The notes under the pieces: model-generated
Databases searched by the model: none
Told to the model about the DNA's origin: nothing
Seen by the model: the letters and a program-made list of their open reading frames with translations, nothing else
Translations under genes and position numbers: made by a program
In this document: one piece after another, positions 57,838 through 64,000 of the stretch
How the letters are laid out: the number at the start of each line of letters is the position of its first letter
Numbering within the stretch: the first letter of the stretch is position 1
Origin: Aquiluna sp.
GTDB lineage: Bacteria; Actinomycetota; Actinomycetes; Actinomycetales; Microbacteriaceae
DNA: 64,000 nt
Assembly (NCBI GenBank): GCA_028822985.1
Contig: JAPKCK010000002.1
Coordinates: 109,360-173,359 of the forward strand
Direction of reading: 5' to 3'

Positions 57838-58893
57838 CTAAGTACCCGGGAACTTAACTTCTGCGGACAGTGACCCACTTGGAAAAACATCTGAAATATC
57901 CGATTCTGCGGCCGGTCCAGTTAGGCTCTTCAACCAGGAATGATGTTCGAAGTAGAAGCCCTCTACGGTCATGCCAATGTTCTTCTCAAAAGCACCAGCG
58001 AAATCCATCTCGCGAAAGTCTCTGGGGATATCGACAAAAACAGACTGATACGAAGACAACGAAGCCAAATGAGCGACTGCTAGCCAAGGACTTGGGGAAC
58101 ACGAGGTTTCGGTATCATACCTTTCGCCTGTGTTTAGGTCGGGATCGCCGCAGGTTTTAAGGTACATATCCACATTCCAGCTGGTAAATAAGGGACTGAT
58201 GCGGTCCTCAACCCGAGGGGGGATGCCACCTTGGAAAACAGCAAATTTAGCCGCGTTTTCCTTCAGCCAAAGGAATGAGAACAGGTCTGCCGTGCCCTCT
58301 ACCCACCACGTTGGGGCCATCACGCTAGGTTCTTGCTGATAATCCAAATGTTTCTGTCCAGCCATGTTGTTCTGAAACCAGTGAAAATATTCGTGAGCAA
58401 TGCCCGTATAGACGTCAACCCGCGAGTCCGCGAGAGAAGTCTCCGACGGCTCTCTCCCTGTGTAAAAGTACCACTGCTCTTCATTCAGACAAATGCCAAA
58501 TTTATTGGGGGGATCGCCCACGGAACCTAGGCAATTTTGTTCAAGTGCGCCAGAGTGGCCCATCTCAACAAAAGGCTTCAAGGCTTCAAAAACTGATGAG
58601 GAATTTTCGGGCGTGGAAAATATCAGCGTCACGAATCCCGAATACCCGCCGACGAAAGAATTCAAGTTAGCCATCACCTGTCGGTACTCGGCTTCGTAGC
58701 TGGGGTCGATGTCGTCTGAGGCAACATAGGGCTGATAAGGGTTCTCCACCGGCACTCCAAATGACGGGTTGAGAGGTCCTGCTTCTTGACTTGCGCTCTG
58801 CGCGCACGAGGCGAGAATCAAGACGCTAGCCAAACACAGAGCAAGTGACCTCGTCGTTGGAATCAAGTTCATGAACCCGGGCCTAGTGGACAT
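57838..58893 (-). CDS. Lipoprotein with zinc-metallopeptidase (HExxH...E) signature
   Basis: 351 residues. A signal peptide ends in the lipobox ILASC (Cys30). HEYFH (167-171) and Glu199 in WWVEGTAD form a gluzincin-type HExxH-x27-E zinc site, with W/Y-rich surroundings. Four further cysteines (121, 135 and two near the C-terminal third) could form disulfides. I do not recognise the family. Probably a secreted, surface-anchored peptidase. It lies alone between tRNA remnant C and the intact tRNA-Lys. Start uncertain: GTG 58914, ATG 58893 (chosen) or ATG 58872. Confidence 0.72.
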   Translation of the reverse strand: MSTRPGFMNLIPTTRSLALCLASVLILASCAQSASQEAGPLNPSFGVPVENPYQPYVASDDIDPSYEAEYRQVMANLNSFVGGYSGFVTLIFSTPENSSSVFEALKPFVEMGHSGALEQNCLGSVGDPPNKFGICLNEEQWYFYTGREPSETSLADSRVDVYTGIAHEYFHWFQNNMAGQKHLDYQQEPSVMAPTWWVEGTADLFSFLWLKENAAKFAVFQGGIPPRVEDRISPLFTSWNVDMYLKTCGDPDLNTGERYDTETSCSPSPWLAVAHLASLSSYQSVFVDIPRDFREMDFAGAFEKNIGMTVEGFYFEHHSWLKSLTGPAAESDISDVFPSGSLSAEVKFPGT

Positions 58894-59019
58894 TAGAATC
58901 CCAATTTCTTGCACTCCACGTGCACTTACCCAGAATATCGGGGTGTGATTAGTTGCTACTAGCTAGGAGATGAGTTTAGGAGGAGCCCTCTAATTACGGG
59001 GGCAAAGTAGCTATTTAGT

Positions 59020-59095
<76 letters not shown>

Positions 59096-59189
59096 ATCAG
59101 CGCAAAAGCATACCACCAAGCGACTCAAGTTATCCAAGCGATTGATGAATAGTCGTCATCCAAATTTGGTGTGCCAAGATAACCAGGTG

Positions 59190-59783
59190 CCCATTGAACT
59201 TATTCTTGCGGTGGCTACCTTTGGCTTTGTAACCTCGGTAACCCCGGGGCCCAACAACACCATCTTGTTCACCACGGGAGTTAACTACGGCGTCAAAAAA
59301 GCCTTGCCGTTTTTATTCGGCATCATGCTCGGTCTGACCGTAATTCTCACAGCTATTGGTTTGGGACTTGGGGTTATTTTTGTCACTCTCCCAGGTGTTT
59401 ATGAAGTCCTCAAATATCTTGGCTTTGCATACATTCTTTTCCTGGGTTATTCAATTATTCGATCTGGCTACAAGCCCATCGACGGTGACAGCAAGCTGTT
59501 TGGCCTGTTCGAAGCGGCTTTTTTCCAATTTGTGAATCCAAAGGTTTGGGTTGTCATGCCTAGCTTTATGGCTTCGTTTATACCTATTGGCTCCTCACTG
59601 GGAGAAACAATTGGCCTGGTTTCTGTCTTTCTTGCGCTCACATTTCCAGGAGCGCTGGCCTGGGCGGTGTTTGGGGGTCTTCTGAAGAACTTCATGGCCG
59701 ATGCAAAAAAACGCCTGATCTTTAACTGGATAGCCGGACTGTTGCTGGTGGCCAGCATGGTCCCGGTTTTATTCATGGGCTAA
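59190..59783 (+). CDS. LysE-family exporter
   Basis: 197 residues, about six hydrophobic helices. IELILAVATFGFVTSVTPGPNNTILFTTGVNYG is the LysE family N-terminus; AAFFQFVNPKVWVVMP is the central motif. It is the third LysE-family exporter in the window. GTG 59190 gives normal family length; ATG 59145 would add 15 residues. Substrate unknown. Confidence 0.82.
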   Translation, partial: PIELILAVATFGFVTSVTPGPNNTILFTTGVNYGVKKALPFLFGIMLGLTVILTAIGLGLGVIFVTLPGVYEVLKYLGFAYILFLGYSIIRSGYKPIDGDSKLFGLFEAAFFQFVNPKVWVVMPSFMASFIPIGSSLGETIGLVSVFLALTFPGALAWAVFGGLLKNFMADAKKRLIFNWIAGLLLVASMVPVLFMG

Positions 59784-59870
59784 CGCCAGCTATCTCGAAA
59801 ACGCTATCGGCGAACTAGTCGGCGACTACATGGCAAATGCCGCTAGCCTGTCAACACGTAGGGGAGTTTT

Positions 59871-60347
59871 ATGGCTAACGAAGTTGCACGCTTGGAACCA
59901 GGCGACAAAGCACCCGAATTATCGCTGTTAAACCAAGATAACAAGTCAGTCAGTTCCCAGGAGCTCCTCGCCACCCCAACGATTTTCTTCTTTTTTCCTG
60001 CCGCGGGAAGTCCCGGTTGCACGAAAGAGGCGGTTGACTTCCAGGATTATCTAGAAGACTTCGCAGCCCAGGGATATCAAGTAGTTGGCATTTCCCCGGA
60101 CAGCCCTAATCGCCTAAAAGAGTTTGCTCTCTCTCACGACCTGAGCTTCCAGCTGCTTTCCGACCCAGATTTAGCGGCTCACCGATCTTTTGGCGCTTTC
60201 GGCCAAAAGACCCTCTATGGGCGGGTGTACACCGGTGTTCTGCGATCGACGATCGTCACGAACGAAAAAGGCAAAATCGATCAGGCTCTTTACAACGTCA
60301 AAGCCACCGGCCATACAAACATGCTGAAAAAGCGCCTGGGTATCTAG
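59871..60347 (+). CDS. BCP-type peroxiredoxin lacking C+5 resolving cysteine
   Basis: 158 residues. Peroxidatic Cys50 is present in GSPGCTKEAVDF, but Val55 replaces the resolving Cys found in the paralogue at 45408 (Cys50 there). No other cysteine is visible, so it should work as a 1-Cys enzyme and need a different reductant. AGGGGAG lies about 4 bases before the ATG. Converges with the next gene (4 bp overlap). Confidence 0.88.
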   Translation: MANEVARLEPGDKAPELSLLNQDNKSVSSQELLATPTIFFFFPAAGSPGCTKEAVDFQDYLEDFAAQGYQVVGISPDSPNRLKEFALSHDLSFQLLSDPDLAAHRSFGAFGQKTLYGRVYTGVLRSTIVTNEKGKIDQALYNVKATGHTNMLKKRLGI

Positions 60348-60805
60348 TCTTTCCTAAAAAGTGCTCTGACCGGCTTTGAGAACATGGCGAAGAAAACCAA
60401 CGCCGCTGGTAACAGCAACCCGAAGCCGAGAACGGCAAGGCCATATTCGCCTCCGAAGCTTGCCACTCCAATTGAAACAATTAAAAGCTGCATTACAAAT
60501 GAGGGCGTGTAGGCCCAGCGCTGGAGTCTAACCATTCCAATTGCGACGTTCGAGAGAAACAATGCAGCTCCTAAAACGATCCCAGTTAAAAACAGTGCGC
60601 TCACCAGTGACAGCACGTCACCCTGAATAATTGACCAGGCTGACCAGAGGGCAATTATCCATAGCACGGCCGACTGGATTGCGGTTATTAATGCCGCTAA
60701 GAGCAAAATTTTCGGCTTTTTAGACAATTGGGTCTTGATTTCTCGAGTCGGCTGTGAAACTATTTTGGGAGTTGTTAGAAGGACTCTACCTTCAAATCGG
60801 CCCAA
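60344..60805 (-). CDS. Membrane protein, unknown function
   Basis: 153 residues, four hydrophobic helices (about 34-53, 66-88, 98-115 and 118-141) with a basic N-terminus. No family recognised. TTG start at 60805 is a guess; a shorter start is possible. Diverges from whiB. Confidence 0.6.
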   Translation of the reverse strand: MGRFEGRVLLTTPKIVSQPTREIKTQLSKKPKILLLAALITAIQSAVLWIIALWSAWSIIQGDVLSLVSALFLTGIVLGAALFLSNVAIGMVRLQRWAYTPSFVMQLLIVSIGVASFGGEYGLAVLGFGLLLPAALVFFAMFSKPVRALFRKD

Positions 60806-60833
60806 AATTCGACCTTAGGAATAACAGAACAAT

Positions 60834-61088
60834 ATGGATATGGTTTGGTTAAATAAGGCCCGTTGTCTCAATGCAGACCCAGAGCTATTTTTCCCAGTTG
60901 GGAACACAGGACCGGCTCTAGAGCAAATAGAGCAGGCGAAAACCATCTGCCGTCAGTGCGATGTTTCGGCTCAGTGCCTTGAATATGCGATCAAAGAAAA
61001 CCAGGACACAGGTGTTTGGGGCGGTCTATCAGAAGACGAGCGCAGATCCTTGAAGCGTCGTTACGCTAGGGCCCGACGCGCCGGCTAA
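60834..61088 (+). CDS. whiB1: WhiB-family iron-sulfur transcription factor (WhiB1-like)
   Basis: 84 residues. The [4Fe-4S] cysteines are Cys11, Cys39, Cys42 and Cys48; CLNADPELFFPVGNTGPAL and GVWGGLSEDERRSLKRR closely match WhiB1 of mycobacteria, which binds the primary sigma factor and responds to nitric oxide. It lies next to pdtaS, as in mycobacteria (Rv3219/Rv3220c). Its end overlaps pdtaS by 4 bp, tail to tail. ATG 60834 or 60840. Confidence 0.93.
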   Translation: MDMVWLNKARCLNADPELFFPVGNTGPALEQIEQAKTICRQCDVSAQCLEYAIKENQDTGVWGGLSEDERRSLKRRYARARRAG

Positions 61089-62515
61089 ACTGGTATTTCT
61101 AACACCACTCTGGTTCCGCCTCTTATCGGCGAAGTCCAATTGATTTTTCCACGAAGCTCAGATTCCACGAGAGTCTTGACGATTTGCGTACCAAGCCCGG
61201 AACCCAATTTTCCCTCGGGCAGACCTACTCCATTGTCCTCAACTGTGATTCTGAGAATCTTTTTCTCGCGCCCAGCGGTGACCTGAATAATTCCGGGTTT
61301 ATCCCCCAGGCCATGTTCTACGGCGTTCGAAACTATCTCGGTTAGAACTAGAGCCAGCGATGTGCTTCGTTCGGCAGGGAGCTCTCCGAAGCTTCCTTCA
61401 AACTCTGTTACAACTTGAGTATTGTGTGAAACAGCAGTTTCGGGAACCAGAGTTAAAATTCTTTTGAAGACTTGGTCGAAGCTCACGTCTTGGTCCACGC
61501 CCTCAGTCAAAACGTCGTGAACCACAGCAATTGCAGTGACTCGTCGCATGGCCTGAGCTAGCGACTCTTTGACTTCTTCGGACTTGGTCTGTCTTGACTG
61601 AATTCTAAGCAGGCTTGCAACTGTCTGAAGGTTATTTTTCACTCGGTGGTGAATCTCCCTGATTGTCGCGTCCTTGCTTATCAGCTCTCGGTCTCGAACT
61701 CGCAACTGGGTTACGTCTCGACAAAGCACAATGGCGCCGTTTCTTTTTCCGTCGCTCATTAGAGGGACCGACCGAAGCGATACTGTCTGGCCCTCAAAGT
61801 CAACGTCACTTCTCCAAGCTCCCTTGCCGGTCAAGATCAAGGGCAGGCCTTCATCAACCTGATTGAAACCAGTCGGCAGAGCGTTTACGGTTTCCGCAAG
61901 CAACCTGCCTTCAAGCTCACCATCGACTCCCGCGGCATTGAAAACCGATAGCGCACTCGGGCTTGCAAACAAAACACGACCCGCAGCATCGAGGCGTATC
62001 AGCCCGTCATTCGCTCTTGGTGCGCCTCGCTTGGGAGCGCTGCCCGATTCTGCTGTTGGATAGTAGCCCTGAGAAATCATCTTCAACAGCTCCTCACCAA
62101 CAGCGACAAAATTTAGCTGTAATTTATTTGGCATACGAGATTCACCCAAGTTGGTGTGGCGAGTAATAATCGCAATCGGAACAGAGTCTGTTGATTTATC
62201 GGGGGCAAACACCGGGTAGGCCGAGACTCTGCTGGCATTGCCCTCAAATCGCTCGAGCTCAGAACCGAGTGCAGGCGTCTTCGTGGTCCAGGCCTGGTTT
62301 ATCTGCTTCGCCCAGTCACTCCTAGGTGAATTGCCAATAATGTCTCTGTAGAACAAAGTCGGCGCCGCGGCCGGACGGGCGTGAGCGGAAGCTTCGAAGG
62401 TAGTTCGACTGGGAACCCAAAGCACCAAGTCGGAGAATGCCGCATCCGCTACGAGTTGCCAATCAGCCAGCACAGCACTGAGCCAAGATTCGCTTTGAAA
62501 GTCTTTGACAGCCAC
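61085..62515 (-). CDS. pdtaS: PdtaS-like sensor histidine kinase
   Basis: 476 residues, cytoplasmic: GAF-like N-terminus (about 1-145, beginning near WLSAVLADWQLVAD), PAS domain (about 160-270), HisKA_2 with the phosphoacceptor in IHHRVKNNLQTVASLL, and HATPase with NAVEHGL, DNGVGLP and GLGTQIVKTL. PdtaS phosphorylates PdtaR, an ANTAR-domain RNA-binding regulator, which is not in this window. GTG 62515 lies 20 bases after the ATPase gene stop; an ATG at 62611 would overlap that gene by 76 bp. Confidence 0.88.
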   Translation of the reverse strand: MAVKDFQSESWLSAVLADWQLVADAAFSDLVLWVPSRTTFEASAHARPAAAPTLFYRDIIGNSPRSDWAKQINQAWTTKTPALGSELERFEGNASRVSAYPVFAPDKSTDSVPIAIITRHTNLGESRMPNKLQLNFVAVGEELLKMISQGYYPTAESGSAPKRGAPRANDGLIRLDAAGRVLFASPSALSVFNAAGVDGELEGRLLAETVNALPTGFNQVDEGLPLILTGKGAWRSDVDFEGQTVSLRSVPLMSDGKRNGAIVLCRDVTQLRVRDRELISKDATIREIHHRVKNNLQTVASLLRIQSRQTKSEEVKESLAQAMRRVTAIAVVHDVLTEGVDQDVSFDQVFKRILTLVPETAVSHNTQVVTEFEGSFGELPAERSTSLALVLTEIVSNAVEHGLGDKPGIIQVTAGREKKILRITVEDNGVGLPEGKLGSGLGTQIVKTLVESELRGKINWTSPIRGGTRVVLEIPV

Positions 62516-62535
62516 AACTACAGAGTTTACCTTCC

Positions 62536-63408
62536 CTAGCTGGCATCTAATAGGTCGAGGCTCAGCAGTCTTATGGATTCGCGGGTCTTGGAGTTTTTGG
62601 CACACAGACATAGTGGTTGCGCTTTCAGTAGGGACAGATCCGTGGCCTGAACATCTTCGGCTATCACTGCCCTAATCTCGAGCCTCGCGAGACGATGCAT
62701 TGTGTCTTTTAGTTGCCTATCTGGGTTTTTGCCGATCGTCGACGCGCGAACTCGATTCGCAACCGGCCAAAATTCAAAGTCAGCGTTCCGGCAGTCCCAT
62801 AAAAACCTGTTTAGGCCGACTGGATCGGCGGCGAATAGACCAAGTGCCAAGTCCGCCTGCTCAATAATTACCCGTGTTGAAGAGTTTCTTGCAACGTCGC
62901 TTCCCGAACTAACTAGGCCCTGCTCAAGTTCAGAGGAAAGGTCAATGACCACGACATCGAAGTGATTTTTTGAAAACTGGATGAGTGTTGCAATGGATTC
63001 GGCATCTAACTCGGGCCAACGACTCGGTGCATTTAGCCCAGTCAGCACTCGAAGGCTCTTTTTTCCAAACTGAATCTCTTCGGTAAGTCGGTATAGCTCC
63101 TCAATATTTAACCTTGAGGTTCGAGCGAGTCTAAGTAAAGCAGTTATGCCAGGGCCAGGCTCAGTTAGCCCAAGACATGCGGCAATTGAAGGTCGATAGC
63201 TATCTGCATCGATAATCAAAACCCTGAGGCCCATGGAAGACATTTCGAAAGCGATATTTACTGCAAGAGTAGTTTTTCCGCTACCGGCGCTCCCCCAAAC
63301 CGCTATTACCTTCGCACCGAGCATTACTGGAGTTTCCAGTGACACTTTCTCGGGTTCTTGTTCATGATCGGCGGTGGCTGCCGGTCTCAGGATATCAGCC
63401 AGAGTCAT
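62536..63408 (-). CDS. CpaE/ParA-like P-loop ATPase
   Basis: 290 residues. P-loop WGSAGSGKTTLAVN (38-51), then LIIDADSYRPSIAACLGL (Walker A' type Asp) and a Walker B VVIDLSSEL. Resembles MinD/CpaE/ParA-type ATPases that often work with pilus or secretion assembly. Its ATG overlaps the stop of the SAF-domain gene by 4 bp, so the two are coupled. Role unknown. Confidence 0.8.
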   Translation of the reverse strand: MTLADILRPAATADHEQEPEKVSLETPVMLGAKVIAVWGSAGSGKTTLAVNIAFEMSSMGLRVLIIDADSYRPSIAACLGLTEPGPGITALLRLARTSRLNIEELYRLTEEIQFGKKSLRVLTGLNAPSRWPELDAESIATLIQFSKNHFDVVVIDLSSELEQGLVSSGSDVARNSSTRVIIEQADLALGLFAADPVGLNRFLWDCRNADFEFWPVANRVRASTIGKNPDRQLKDTMHRLARLEIRAVIAEDVQATDLSLLKAQPLCLCAKNSKTRESIRLLSLDLLDAS

Positions 63409-63989
63409 GGCAGGGGCAAAACATAGATTGGGTATCTTGCCGCAACCGCCGCCAGCACCAAAGTCGACTGATCCAGGTTTAGCAATAGCTCAACATCGGG
63501 CGCATCCTCTGCGAATAGGCCATCACCAAACTCAATTGCCAGAACCTCAGAAACCGAGACGATCCTTTGGGGCACAAATCCGTCTTCGGTTTCGGTTACC
63601 TGCCAGACCGACACCACGCTCCCCGCAACAATCGAATCGGCTGGCTTCAAGTTTGGGACGAATCGAATTGCAGTCTGGTTCGGCCTTAGTCCTGTGCCAA
63701 TTAGTCGCAACGGAATCAACTCCCCCTTGCCAATGACCGCCGTCACGCTCAGGCCATCAATGGCAGTGTCGGCCGTAACGTAAGCCTCGCTCAGGCTTCC
63801 TAGGTTAATTTCGGCGACAACCGTGTCGGCATCGGAAACAAGGGTCCCAGTAGAAATCGCTGACGACGCAACCAGATAACTGGGCAGCGGCTTGATGGCG
63901 CTTGCGAACACGAGCCCGCCAAGCACTAATGATGAGCTTATTAACAACAACACCCAATTTGCTGGTCTTGCTCTTAGCCTCTTTGGCAT
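63405..63989 (-). CDS. SAF-domain (CpaB-like) membrane protein
   Basis: 194 residues. One N-terminal membrane helix (about 11-31) is followed by a SAF domain (about 38-110: YLVASSAISTGTLVSDADTVVAEINL, ...AVIGKGELIPLRLIG) as in the Flp-pilus protein CpaB. A perfect AAGGAGG lies 4 bases before the ATG. Paired with a CpaE-like ATPase, but no pilin, secretin or ATPase/platform genes are visible here. Confidence 0.82.
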   Translation of the reverse strand: MPKRLRARPANWVLLLISSSLVLGGLVFASAIKPLPSYLVASSAISTGTLVSDADTVVAEINLGSLSEAYVTADTAIDGLSVTAVIGKGELIPLRLIGTGLRPNQTAIRFVPNLKPADSIVAGSVVSVWQVTETEDGFVPQRIVSVSEVLAIEFGDGLFAEDAPDVELLLNLDQSTLVLAAVAARYPIYVLPLP

Positions 63990-64000
63990 GCGGCCTCCTT

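Overview
This is 64 kb of chromosome from an actinobacterium, most likely a small-genome, pigmented freshwater member of the Microbacteriaceae. The evidence is a WhiB1-type regulator, the actinobacterial families DUF3107, DUF3117 and DUF3515, an actinobacterial-type DapD, an AdnA-like helicase, a split lycopene cyclase with a UbiA-type lycopene elongase, very tight gene packing with many 1-4 bp start/stop overlaps, frequent GTG/TTG starts, starts without a Shine-Dalgarno, and a heliorhodopsin. The species assignment is inference. No rRNA, CRISPR array, transposase or integrase was seen.

Layout. 1-16 kb: AdnA-like helicase (cut by the window edge), DUF3107, ferritin-like protein, DEAD-box helicase, PHP phosphoesterase, Xaa-Pro aminopeptidase, a stress protein, then a CBS/MgtE-N protein, DUF1003, Mrp, aldehyde dehydrogenase, TatB, O-methyltransferase, DUF3117, dapE and dapD. 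15-39 kb: thiL, DUF3515, ddl, gpsA, plsC, murA, leuD, leuC, a transporter, tRNA-Glu, a lipid kinase, tRNA-Gln, gltX, FAH-family protein, ilvE, leuB, a CstR-like sulfur-stress cluster with two rhodaneses, serA, ilvC, ilvN, ilvB and ilvD. Nearly all branched-chain amino acid genes except leuA lie here, on the minus strand. 39-43 kb: a five-gene carotenoid operon (crtB, crtI, two lycopene cyclase halves, elongase) predicted to make a C50 carotenoid. 43-50 kb: SprT-like protein, PatB/MalY-type lyase, two LysE-family exporters, peroxiredoxin, DoxX-like protein, GNAT acetyltransferase and katG.

50-59 kb is the most unusual part. A complete tRNA-Lys gene (59020-59095) is accompanied by three partial copies of itself at 50.4, 54.0 and 57.6 kb. 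The 54.0 kb copy is identical over 43 bp and corresponds to the 3' half of the tRNA. I read this as repeated insertion of islands at the tRNA-Lys 3' end, with the integrases since lost. The cargo is an MFS transporter, a clear heliorhodopsin (Lys242, Glu107, His22 and His80 all present), a TspO/MBR-related membrane protein, a manganese ABC importer with its MntR-type regulator, and a lipoprotein with a zinc-metallopeptidase HExxH...E signature. With neighbouring katG, two peroxiredoxins and the carotenoid operon this suggests a light and oxidative-stress theme, which is a hypothesis only.

59-64 kb: a LysE-family exporter, a peroxiredoxin lacking the C+5 resolving cysteine, a membrane protein, whiB1, a PdtaS-like sensor kinase, and a CpaE/ParA-like ATPase paired with a SAF-domain (CpaB-like) membrane protein.
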